Below are positions 9,127 to 20,768 of a DNA stretch of 64,000 nucleotides, in pieces. The notes beneath the pieces are model-generated. The model worked only from the letters and a program-made list of their open reading frames with translations, searched no databases and was not told the origin of the DNA. Made by a program: the position numbers and the translations under genes. Positions within the stretch are counted from its first letter, which is position 1. Every line of letters begins with the position of its first letter. The DNA is taken from NCBI RefSeq assembly GCF_029227915.1, contig NC_079880.1:5458001-5522000 (forward strand). The letters run 5' to 3'. This DNA is from Hydractinia symbiolongicarpus. Lineage: Eukaryota > Cnidaria > Hydrozoa > Anthoathecata > Hydractiniidae.

Positions 9127-12100
9127 ATCGTTCGGGAAATGAGTTTACTCCCTGGGTACTTTCTTTGTATACTTTTGACTATACGGGCCAAGCCCGGGAT
9201 TTACGGGAAATCGCGGGTTTTTGTTTGCCGGCGATTAAACTTCTTTTATTCAGCGTCTCATCAAAAATGAAAACATTTTTGAAAACTACAAGTCTCATGC
9301 GTTTTAGTGGTGAAAAAATAATTTAAAAAATCGTTCGGGAAATGAGTTTACTCCCTGGGTACTTTCTTTGTATACTTTTGACTATACGGGCCGAGTCCGG
9401 GATTTACGGGAAATCGCGGATTTTCGTTTGCCGGCGATTAAACTTCTTTTATTCAGCGTCCCATCAAATATGAAAATATTTTTGAAAACTACAAGTCTCA
9501 TGCGTTTAGTGTTAAAAAAATAATATAAAAAATCGTTCGCGAAATGAGTTTACTCCCTGGGTACTTTCTTTGTATACTTTTGACTATACGGGCCAAGCCC
9601 GGGATTTACTGGAAATCGCGGGTTTTCGTTTGCCGGCAATTAAACTTCTTTTATTCAGCGTCTCATCAAAAATGAAAACATTTTTAAAAACTACAAGTCT
9701 TATGCGTTTTAGTGGTGCAAAAATAATTTAAAAAAACGTTCTGGAAATGAGTTTACTCCCTGGGTACTTTACTAAAACATTTTTGAAAACTACAAGTCTC
9801 ACACGTTTTAGTGGTGAAAAAATAATTTAAAAATTCGTTCGGGAAATGAGTTTACTCACTGGGTACTTTCCTTGTATACTTTTAACTATACGGGCCGAGT
9901 CCGGGATTTACGGGAAATCGCGGGTTTTCGTTTGCCGGCGATTAAACTTCTTTTATTCAGCGTCTCATCAAAAATGAAAACATTTTTAAAAACTACAACT
10001 CTCATGGGCTTTAGTGGTGAAACAAAAATTTAAGAAATCGTTTTGGAAATGAGTTTACTCCCTGGGTACTTTCTTTGTATACTTTTGACTATACGGGCCG
10101 AGTCCGGGATTTACGGGAAATCGCAGGTTTTCGTTTGCCGGCGATTAAACTTCTTTTACTCAGCGTCTTATCAAAAATGAAAATATTTTTAAAAACTACA
10201 AGTCTCATGCGTTTTAGTGGTGAAAAAATAATTTAAAAAATCGTTCGGGAAATGAGTTTACTCCCTGGGTACTTTCTTTGTATACTTTTGACTATACGGG
10301 CCGAGTCCGGGATTTACGGGAAATCGCGGATTTTCGTTTGCCGGCGATTAAACTTCTTTTAATCAGCGTCCCATCAAATATGAAAATATTTTTGAAAACT
10401 ACAAGTCTCATGCGTTTAGTGTTAAAAAAATAATATAAAAAATCGTTCGCGAAATGAGTTTACTCCCTGGGTACTTTCTTTGTATACTTTTGACTATACG
10501 GGCCAAGCCCGGGATTTACTGGAAATCGCGGGTTTTCGTTTGCCGGCAATTAAACTTCTTTTATTCAGCGTCTCATCAAAAATGAAAACATTTTTAAAAA
10601 CTACAAGTCTTATGCGTTTTAGTGGTGCAAAAATAATTTAAAAAAACGTTCTGGAAATGAGTTTACTCCCTGGGTACTTTACTAAAACATTTTTGAAAAC
10701 TACAAGTCTCACACGTTTTAGTGGTGAAAAAATAATTTAAAAATTCGTTCGGGAAATGAGTTTACTCACTGGGTACTTTCCTTGTATACTTTTAACTATA
10801 CGGGCCGAGTCCGGGATTTACGGGAAATCGCGGGTTTTCGTTTGCCGGCGATTAAACTTCTTTTATTCAGCGTCTCATCAAAAATGAAAACATTTTTAAA
10901 AACTACAAGTCTCATGGGCTTTAGTGGTGAAACAAAAATTTAAGAAATCGTTTTGGAAATGAGTTTACTCCCTGGGTACTTTCTTTGTAAACTTTTGACT
11001 ATACGGGCCGAGTCCGGGATTTACGGGAAATCGCAGGTTTTCGTTTGCCGGCGATTAAACTTCTTTTATTCAGCGTCTCATCAAAAATGAAAATATTTTT
11101 AAAAACTACAAGTCTCATGCGTTTTAGTGGTGAAAAAGTAATTTAAAAAATCGTTTTGGAAATGAGTTTACTCCCTGGGTATTTTCTTTGTATACTTTTG
11201 ACTATACGGGCCAACCCCGGGATTTACGGGAAATCGCGGGTTTTTGTTTGCCGGCGATTAAACTTCTTTTATTCAGCGTCTCATCAAAAATAAAAACATT
11301 TTTGAAAACTACAAGTCTCATGCGCTTTAGTGGTGAAAAAAAAAATTTAAAAAATCGTTCGGGAAATGAGTTTACTCCCTGGGTACTTTCTTTGTATACT
11401 TTTGACTATACGGGCCAAGCCCGGGATTTACTGGAAATCGCGGGTTTTCGTTTCCCGGCGATTAAACTTCTTTTATTCAGCGTGCCATCAAATATGAAAA
11501 TATTTTTGAAGACTACAAGTCTCATGCGTTTAGTGGTAAAAAAATAATATAAAAAATCGTTAGGGAAATGAGTTTACTCCCTGGGTACTTTCTTTGTATA
11601 CTTTTGACTATCCGGGCCAAGCCCGGGATTTACTGGAAATCGCGGGTTTTCGTTTGCCGGCGATTAAACTTCTTTTATTCAACGTCTCATCAAAAATGAA
11701 AATATTTTTAAAAACTACAAGTCTCATGCGTTTTAGTGGTGAAAAAGTAATTTAAAAAATCGTTCGGGAAATGAGTTTACTCCCTGGGTACTTTACTAAA
11801 ACATTTTGGAAAACTACAAGTCTCACACGTTTTAGTGGTGAAAAAATAATTTAAAAATTCGTTCGGGAAATGAGTTTACTCACTGGGTACTTTCCTTGTA
11901 TACTTTTAACTATACGGGCCGAGTCCGGGATTTACGGGAAATCGCAGGTTTTCGTTTGCCGGCGATTAAACTTCTTTTATTCAGCGTCTCATCAAAAATG
12001 AAAATATTTTTAAAAACTACAAGTCTCATGCGTTTTAGTGGTGAAAAAGTAATTTAAAAAATCGTTCGGGAAATGAGTTTACTCCCTGGGTACTTTCTTT

Positions 12101-13376
12101 GTATACTTTTGACTATACGGGCCAAGCCCGGGATTTACGGGAAATCGCGGGTTTTTGTTTGCCGGCGATTAAACTTCTTTTATTCAGCGTCTCATCAAAA
12201 ATGAAAACATTTTTGAAAACTACAAGTCTCATGCGTTTTAGTGGTGAAAAAATAATATAAAAAATCGTTCGGGAAATGAGTTTACTCCCTGGGTACTTTC
12301 TTTGTATACTTTTGACTATACGGGCCAAGCCAGGGATTTACTGGAAATCGCGGGTTTTCGTTTGCCGGCGATTAAACTTCTTTTATTCAACGTCTCATCA
12401 AAAATGAAAATTTTTTTAAAAACTACAAGTCTCATGCGTTTTAGTGGTGAAAAAGTAATTTAAAAAATCGTTCGGGAAATGAGTTTACTCCCTGGGTACT
12501 TTACTAAAACATTTTTGAAAACTACAAGTCTCACACGTTTTAGTGGTGAAAAAATAATTTAAAAATTCGTTCGGGAAATGAGTTTACTCACTGGGTACTT
12601 TCCTTGTATACTTTTAACTATACGGGCCGAGTCCGGGATTTACGGGAAATCGCAGGTTTTCGTTTGCCGGCGATTAAACTTCTTTTATTCAGCGTCTCAT
12701 CAAAAATGAAAATATTTTTAAAAACTACAAGTCTCATGCGTTTTAGTGGTGAAAAAGTAATTTAAAAAATCGTTCGGGAAATGAGTTTACTCCCTGGGTA
12801 CTTTCTTTGTATACTTTTGACTATACGGGCCAAGCCCGGGATTTACGGGAAATCGCGGGTTTTTGTTTGCCGGCGATTAAACTTCTTTTATTCAGCGTCT
12901 CATCAAAAATGAAAACATTTTTGAAAACTACAAGTCTCATGCGTTTTAGTGGTGAAAAAATAATTTAAAAAATCGTTCGGGAAATGAGTTTACTCCCTGG
13001 GTACTTTCTTTGTATACTTTTGACTATACGGGCCGAGTCCGGGATTTACGGGAAATCGCGGATTTTCGTTTGCCGGCGATTAAACTTCTTTTAATCAGCG
13101 TCCCATCAAATATGAAAATATTTTTGAAAACTACAAGTCTCATGCGTTTAGTGTTAAAAAAATAATATAAAAAATCGTTCGCGAAATGAGTTTACTCCCT
13201 GGGTACTTTCTTTGCATACTTTTGACTATACGGGCCAAGCCCGGGATTTACTGGAAATCGCGGGTTTTCGTTTGCCGGCAATTAAACTTCTTTTATTCAG
13301 CGTCTCATCAAAAATGAAAACATTTTTAAAAACTACAAGTCTTATGCGTTTTAGTGGTGCAAAAATAATTTAAAAA

Positions 13377-15098
13377 AACGTTCTGGAAATGAGTTTACTC
13401 CCTGGGTACTTTACTAAAACATTTTTGAAAACTACAAGTCTCACACGTTTTAGTGGTGAAAAAATAATTTAAAAATTCGTTCGGGAAATGAGTTTACTCA
13501 CTGGGTACTTTCCTTGTATACTTTTAACTATACGGGCCGAGTCCGGGATTTACGGGAAATCGCGGGTTTTCGTTTGCCGGCGATTAAACTTCTTTTATTC
13601 AGCGTCTCATCAAAAATGAAAACATTTTTAAAAACTACAAGTCTCATGGGCTTTAGTGGTGAAACAAAAATTTAAGAAATCGTTTTGGAAATGAGTTTAC
13701 TCCCTGGGTACTTTCTTTGTAAACTTTTGACTATACGGGCCGAGTCCGGGATTTACGGGAAATCGCAGGTTTTCGTTTGCCGGCGATTAAACTTCTTTTA
13801 TTCAGCGTCTCATCAAAAATGAAAATATTTTTAAAAACTACAAGTCTCATGCGTTTTAGTGGTGAAAAAGTAATTTAAAAAATCGTTTTGGAAATGAGTT
13901 TACTCCCTGGGTATTTTCTTTGTATACTTTTGACTATACGGGCCAACCCCGGGATTTACGGGAAATCGCGGGTTTTTGTTTGCCGGCGATTAAACTTCTT
14001 TTATTCAGCGTCTCATCAAAAATAAAAACATTTTTGAAAACTACAAGTCTCATGCGCTTTAGTGGTGAAAAAAAAATTTTAAAAAATCGTTCGGGAAATG
14101 AGTTTACTCCCTGGGTACTTTCTTTGTATACTTTTGACTATACGGGCCGAGTCCGGGATTTACGGGAAATCGCGGATTTTCGTTTCCCGGCGATTAAACT
14201 TCTTTTATTCAGCGTCCCATCAAATATGAAAATATTTTTGAAGACTACAAGTCTCATGCGTTTAGTGGTAAAAAAATAATATAAAAAATCGTTCGGGAAA
14301 TGAGTTTACTCCCTGGGTACTTTCTTTGTATACTTTTGACTATACGGGCCAAGCCCGGGATTTACTGGAAATCGCGGGTTTTCGTTGGCCGGCGATTAAA
14401 CTTCTTTTATTCAACGTCTCATCAAAAATGAAAATATTTTTAAAAACTACAAGTCTCATGCGTTTTAGTGGTGAAAAAGTAATTTAAAAAATCGTTCGGG
14501 AAATGAGTTTACTCCCTGGGTACTTTCTTTGTATACTTTTGACTATACGGGCCAAGCCCGGGATTTACGGGAAATCGCGGGTTTTTGTTTGCCGGCGATT
14601 AAACTTCTTTTATTCAGCGTCTCATCAAAAAAGAAAACATTTTTGAAAACTACAAGTCTCATGCGTTTTAGTGGTGAAAAAATAATTTAAAAAATCGTTC
14701 GGGAAATGAGTTTACTCCCTGGGTACTTTCTTTGTATACTTTTGACTATACGGGCCGAGTCCGGGATTTACGGGAAATCGCGGATTTTCGTTTGCCGGCG
14801 ATTAAACTTCTTTTAATCAGCGTCCCATCAAATATGAAAATATTTTTGAAAACTACAAGTCTCATGCGTTTAGTGTTAAAAAAATAATATAAAAAATCGT
14901 TCGCGAAATGAGTTTACTCCCTGGGTACTTTCTTTGTATACTTTTAACTATACGGGCCAAGCCCGGGATTTACTGGAAATCGCGGGTTTTCGTTTGCCGG
15001 CAATTAAACTTCTTTTATTCAGCGTCTCATCAAAAATGAAAACATTTTTAAAAACTACAAGTCTTATGCGTTTTAGTGGTGCAAAAATAATTTAAAAA
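13377..15098 (+). repeat. Complete nine-monomer alpha unit d-e-f-g-h-i-a-b-c
   Basis: 1722 bp: one short monomer (d) plus eight full ones in the order listed for the alpha blocks. The same length and order recur at 55428-57149 and 59984-61705. I take this as the parent higher-order unit because shorter alpha cycles can be derived from it by removing whole monomers, often with a hybrid monomer at the join. Confidence 0.82.
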
Positions 15099-16211
15099 AA
15101 CGTTCTGGAAATGAGTTTACTCCCTGGGTACTTTACTAAAACATTTTTGAAAACTACAAGTCTCACACGTTTTAGTGGTGAAAAAATAATTTAAAAATTC
15201 GTTCGGGAAATGAGTTTACTCACTGGGTACTTTCCTTGTATACTTTTAACTATACGGGCCGAGTCCGGGATTTACGGGAAATCGCGGGTTTTCGTTTGCC
15301 GGCGATTAAACTTCTTTTATTCAGCGTCTCATCAAAAATGAAAACATTTTTAAAAACTACAAGTCTCATGGGCTTTAGTGGTGAAACAAAAATTTAAGAA
15401 ATCGTTTTGGAAATGAGTTTACTCCCTGGGTACTTTCTTTGTATACTTTTGACTATACGGGCCGAGTCCGGGATTTACGGGAAATCGCAGGTTTTCGTTT
15501 GCCGGCGATTAAACTTCTTTTATTCAGCGTCTCATCAAAAATGAAAATATTTTTAAAAACTACAAGTCTCATGCGTTTTAGTGGTGAAAAAGTAATTTAA
15601 AAAATCGTTCGGGAAATGAGTTTACTCCCTGGGTACTTTCTTTGTATACTTTTGACTATACGGGCCAAGCCCGGGATTTACGGGAAATCGCGGGTTTTTG
15701 TTTGCCGGCGATTAAACTTCTTTTATTCAGCGTCTCATCAAAAAAGAAAACATTTTTGAAAACTACAAGTCTCATGCGTTTTAGTGGTGAAAAAATAATT
15801 TAAAAAATCGTTCGGGAAATGAGTTTACTCCCTGGGTACTTTCTTTGTATACTTTTGACTATACGGGCCGAGTCCGGGATTTACGGGAAATCGCGGATTT
15901 TCGTTTGCCGGCGATTAAACTTCTTTTAATCAGCGTCCCATCAAATATGAAAATATTTTTGAAAACTACAAGTCTCATGCGTTTAGTGTTAAAAAAATAA
16001 TATAAAAAATCGTTCGCGAAATGAGTTTACTCCCTGGGTACTTTCTTTGTATACTTTTAACTATACGGGCCAAGCCCGGGATTTACTGAAAATCGCGGGT
16101 TTTCGTTTGCCGGCAATTAAACTTCTTTTATTCAGCGTCTCATCAAAAATGAAAACATTTTTAAAAACTACAAGTCTTATGCGTTTTAGTGGTGCAAAAA
16201 TAATTTAAAAA
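15099..16211 (+). repeat. Six-monomer alpha derivative d-e-f-a-b-c
   Basis: 1113 bp. It matches the nine-monomer unit but lacks g, h and i: f passes straight into a through GAAAAAGTAATTT, the linker shared by f and i. The shared linker is the likely exchange point. The a monomer has AAAAAAGAAAAC in place of the usual hairpin arm, shared with the preceding unit's a monomer at about 14630. Confidence 0.78.
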
Positions 16212-17324
16212 AACGTTCTGGAAATGAGTTTACTCCCTGGGTACTTTACTAAAACATTTTTGAAAACTACAAGTCTCACACGTTTTAGTGGTGAAAAAAT
16301 AATTTAAAAATTCGTTCGGGAAATGAGTTTACTCACTGGGTACTTTCCTTGTATACTTTTAACTATACGGGCCGAGTCCGGGATTTACGGGAAATCGCGG
16401 GTTTTCGTTTGCCGGCGATTAAACTTCTTTTATTCAGCGTCTCATCAAAAATGAAAACATTTTTAAAAACTACAAGTCTCATGGGCTTTAGTGGTGAAAC
16501 AAAAATTTAAGAAATCGTTTTGGAAATGAGTTTACTCCCTGGGTACTTTCTTTGTATACTTTTGACTATACGGGCCGAGTCCGGGATTTACGGGAAATCG
16601 CAGGTTTTCGTTTGCCGGCGATTAAACTTCTTTTATTCAGCGTCTCATCAAAAATGAAAATATTTTTAAAAACTACAAGTCTCATGCGTTTTAGTGGTGA
16701 AAAAGTAATTTAAAAAATCGTTTTGGAAATAAGTTTACTCCCTGGGTATTTTCTTTGTATACTTTTGACTATACAGGCCAACCCCGGGATTTACGGGAAA
16801 TCGCGGGTTTTTGTTTGCCGGCGATTAAACTTCTTTTATTCAGCGTCTCATCAAAAATAAAAACATTTTTGAAAACTACAAGTCTCATGCGCTTTAGTGG
16901 TGAAAAAAAAATTTAAAAATTCGTTCGGGAAATGAGTTTACTCCCTGGGTACTTTCTTTGTATACTTTTGACTATACGGGCCGAGTCCGGGATTTACGGG
17001 AAATCGCGGATTTTCGTTTCCCGGCGATTAAACTTCTTTTATTCAGCGTCCCATCAAATATGAAAATATTTTTGAAGACTACAAGTCTCATGCGTTTAGT
17101 GGTAAAAAAATAATATAAAAAATCGTTCGGGAAATGAATTTACTCCCTGGGTACTTTCTTTGTATACTTTTGACTATACGGGCCAAGCCCGGGATTTACT
17201 GGAAATCGCGGGTTTTCGTTTGCCGGCAATTAAACTTCTTTTATTCAGCGTCTCATCAAAAATGAAAACATTTTTAAAAACTACAAGTCTTATGCGTTTT
17301 AGTGGTGAAAAAATAATTTAAAAA

Positions 17325-18842
17325 AACGTTCTGGAAATGAGTTTACTCCCTGGGTACTTTACTAAAACATTTTTGAAAACTACAAGTCTCATACGTTTTA
17401 GTGGTGAAAAAATAATTTAAAAATTCGTTCGGGAAATGAGTTTACTCACTGGGTACTTTCCTTGTATACTTTTAACTATACGGGCCGAGTCCGGGATTTA
17501 CGGGAAATCGCGGGTTTTCGTTTGCCGGCGATTAAACTTCTTTTATTCAGCGTCTCATCAAAAATGAAAACATTTTTAAAAACTACAAGTCTCATGCGTT
17601 TTAGTGGTGAAAAAGTAATTTAAAAAATCGTTTTGGAAATGAGTTTACTCCCTGGGTATTTTTTTTGTATACTTTTGACTATACGGGCCAAGCCCGGGAT
17701 TTACGGGAAATCGCGGGTTTTTGTTTGCCGGCGATTAAACTTCTTTTATTCAGCGTCTCATCAAAAATGAAAACATTTTTGAAAACTACAAGTCTCATGC
17801 GCTTTAGTGGTGAAAAAAAAATTTAAAAAATCGTTCGGGAAATGAGTTTACTCCCTGGGTACTTTCTTTGTATACTTTTGACTATACGGGCCGAGTCCGG
17901 GATTTACGGGAAATCGCTGATTTTCGTTTCCCGGCGATTAAACTTCTTTTATTCAGCGTCCCATCAAATATGAAAATATTTTTGAAGACTACAAGTCTCA
18001 TGCGTTTAGTGGTAAAAAAATAATATAAAAAATCGTTCGGGAAATGAGTTTACTCCCTGGGTACTTTCTTTGTATACTTTTGACTATACGGGCCAAGCCC
18101 GGGATTTACTGGAAATCGCAGGTTTTCGTTTGCCGGCGATTAAACTTCTTTTATTCAGCGTCTCATCAAAAATGAAAACATTTTTAAAAACTACAAGTCT
18201 CATGCGTTTTAGTGGTGAAAAAGTAATTTAAAAAATCGTTTTGGAAATGAGTTTACTCCCTGGGTATTTTTTTTGTATACTTTTGACTATACGGGCCAAG
18301 CCCGGGATTTACGGGAAATCGCGGGTTTTTGTTTGCCGGCGATTAAACTTCTTTTATTCAGCGTCTCATCAAAAATGAAAACATTTTTGAAAACTACAAG
18401 TCTCATGCGCTTTAGTGGTGAAAAAAAAATTTAAAAAATCGTTCGGGAAATGAGTTTACTCCCTGGGTACTTTCTTTGTATACTTTTGACTATACGGGCC
18501 GAGTCCGGGATTTACGGGAAATCGCGGATTTTCGTTTCCCGGCGATTAAACTTCTTTTATTCAGCGTCCCATCAAATATGAAAATATTTTTGAAGACTAC
18601 AAGTCTCATGCGTTTAGTGGTAAAAAAATAATATAAAAAATCGTTCGGGAAATGAGTTTACTCCCTGGGTACTTTCTTTGTATACTTTTGACTATACGGG
18701 CCAAGCCCGGGATTTACGGGAAATCGCAGGTTTTCGTTTGGCGGCAATTAAACTTCTTTTATTCAGCGTCTCATCAAAAATGAAAACATTTTTAAAAACT
18801 ACAAGTCTTTTGCGTTTTAGTGGTGAAAAAATAATTTAAAAA
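17325..18842 (+). repeat. Alpha-to-beta boundary module, copy 1
   Basis: 1518 bp: a short monomer (CATACG type), an e/f form, then g'-h-i'-g'-h-j. The g' form has GGTATTTTTTTTG with CCAAGCCC. The g'-h-i' trimer steps by 609 bp. The module precedes each beta block: copies at 24213-25730 and 38203-39720 have the same length, and a 910-bp copy at 62819-63728 lacks one g'-h-i' trimer. Confidence 0.8.
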
Positions 18843-20768
18843 ATCGTTCTGGAAATGAGTTTACTCCCTGGGTACTTTACTAAAATATTTTTGGAAACTA
18901 CAAGTCTCATACGTTTTAGTGGTGAAAAAATAATTTCAAAAATTCGTTCGGGAAATGAGTTTACTCACTGGGTACTTTCCTTGTATACTTTTAACTATAC
19001 GGGCCGAGTCCGGGATTTACGGGAAATCGCGGGTTTTCGTTTGCCGGCGATTAAACCTCTTTCATTAAGCGTCTCATCAAAAATGAAAACATTTTTGAAA
19101 ACTGCAAGTCTCATGCGTTTTAGTGGTAAAAAAATAATTGAAAAAATCGTTTCGGAAATGAGTTTACTCACAAGGTACTTTCTTTGTATACATTCGACTA
19201 TACGGGCCATGCCCGGGATTTACGGGAAATCGCGGGTTTTCGTTTGCCGGCGATTAAACTTCTTTTATTCAGCGTCTCATCAAAAATGAAAACATTTTTA
19301 AAAACTACAAGTCTCGTGGGCTTTAGTGGTAAAATATAAATTTAAAAAATCGTTTGGGAAATGAGTTTACTCCCGGGGTACTTTCTTTGTATACTTTTGA
19401 CTATACGGGCCGAGTCCGGGATTTACGGGAAATCGCAGGTTTTCGTTTGCCGGCGATTAAACTTCTTTTATTCAGCGTCTCATCAAGAATGAAAACATTA
19501 TTGAAAACTACAAGTCTCATGCGTTTTAGTGGTGAAAAAATAACTTAAAAAATCGTTCGAGAAATGAGTTTACACCCTGGGTACTTTCTTTGTATACTTT
19601 TGACTATACGGGCCGAGTCTGGGATTTACGGGAAATCGCAGGTTTTCATTTGCCGGCGATTAAACCACTTTCATTAAGCGTCTCATCAAAAATAAAAAGA
19701 TTTCTGAAAACTACAAGTCTCATGCGTTTTAGTGGTGAAAAAATAATTTAAAAAACCGTTCGGGAAATGAGTTTACTCCCTGGGTACTTTCTTTGTATAC
19801 TTTTGACTATACGGGCCGAATCCGGGATTTACGGGAAGTCGCGGGTTTTCGTTTGCCGGCGATTAAACTTCTTTTATTCAGCGTCTCATCAAAAATGAAA
19901 ATATTTTTAAATACTACAAGTCTCATGGGCTTTAGTGGTGAAATAATAATTTAACAAATCGTTCGGGAAATGAGTTTACACCCTGGGTACTTTCTTTATA
20001 TACTTTTGACTATACGGGCCGAGTCCGGGATTTACGGGAAATCGCAGGTTTTCGTTTGCCAGCGATTAAACTTCTTTTATTCAGCGTCTCATCAAAAATG
20101 AAAACATTTTTAAAAACTACAAGTCTCATGCGTTTTAGTGGTGAAAAAAAATTTAAAAAATCGTTCGGGAAATGAGTTTACTTCCTGGGTTCTTTCTTTG
20201 TATACATTCGACTATACGGGCCAAGCCCGGGATTTACGGGAAATCGCGGGATTTCGTTTGCCGGCGATTAAACCTCTTTTATTAAGCGTCTCATCAAAAA
20301 TGAAAACATTTTTAAAAAATACAAGTCTCATGGGCTTTAGTGGTGACATAATAATTTAAAAAATCGTTCGGGAAATGAGTTTACATCCCGGGTACTTTGT
20401 TTGTATACTTTTGACTATACGGGCCGAGTCCGGGATTTACGGGAAATCGCAGGTTTTCGTTTGCCGGCGATTAAACTTCTTTTATTCAGCGTCTCATCAA
20501 AAATGAAAACATTTTTGAAAACTACAAGTCTCATGCGTTTTAGTGGTGAAAAAAAAATTTAAAAAATCGTTCGGGAAATGAGTTTACTTCCTGGGTACTT
20601 TCTTTGTATACTTTTGACTATACGGGCCGAGTCCGGGATTTACGGGAAGTTGCGGGTTTTTGTTTGCCGGCGATTAAACTTCTTTTATTCAGCGTCTCAT
20701 TAAAAATGAAAGTATTTTTAAATACTACAAGTCTCATGGGCTTTAGCGGTGAAAAAATAATTTAAAAA
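18640..20768 (+). repeat. Beta block 1 (short, no A block after it)
   Basis: It opens with j (TTTGGCGGCAATT, GTCTTTTGCG) and a short monomer whose junction reads TTTTTGGAAAC, then a monomer ending in AATTGAAAAAATCGTTTCGG, one with CACAAGG and GGCCATGCCC, one with CCCGGGG and AAGAATG, x (CGAGAAATG, GAGTCTGGG), y (GAAGTCGCGGG), and one four-monomer unit m1-m2-m3-n. It stops at 20768, where alpha type e follows directly. The same sequence at 25528 continues for far longer before reaching alpha DNA. Confidence 0.82.
19958..20768 (+). repeat. Four-monomer beta unit m1-m2-m3-n, single copy
   Basis: 811 bp. m1 has CTTTATATAC and GCCAGCG; m2 has CTTCCTGGGTTCT, CGGGATTTCG and GTGACATAATAA; m3 has CATCCCGGG; n has GAAGTTGCGGG and ATTAAAAATGAAAGTATTTTT. 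It corresponds to 26846-27656 at an offset of 6888. The n monomer ends as GCGGTGAAAAAATAATTTAAAAATTCG here, against GCGGTGAAATAATAATTTAAAAAATCG there, which marks the junction to alpha. Confidence 0.82.

Larger units (their letters stand above)
4879..18639 (+). repeat. Alpha block 1
   Basis: Built from the cycle d-e-f-g-h-i-a-b-c, where d is the short monomer. Diagnostics: a, GCGGGTTTTTG; b, GCGGATT plus TTTTAATCAG and TAGTGTTAAA; c, TTACTGG, GGCAATT and GTGCAAAA; e, CTCACTGGG, TTTAACTATAC and GTGAAACAAAAA; f, GCAGG plus AAAATATTTTT; g, GGTATTTTC, CCAACCCC and AAAATAAAAAC; h, TTTCCCGGCG and GAAGACTAC; i, TTACTGG and CAACGTCTC. Cycles here run from 708 to 1722 bp, each a shortened form of the nine-monomer unit. 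The block starts after the last short monomer of A block 1 and ends at the type j monomer that opens beta block 1. Confidence 0.85.

Noticed and set aside
18855-19289. 144-codon open reading frame (also at 25743-26177)
   Set aside because: It lies wholly in satellite and reads through because AATTTAAAAA has become AATTTCAAAA, losing a stop. The monomer length is not a multiple of three, so each copy shifts the frame. There is no codon-level conservation, and the ORF is destroyed at the fourth copy (63741).
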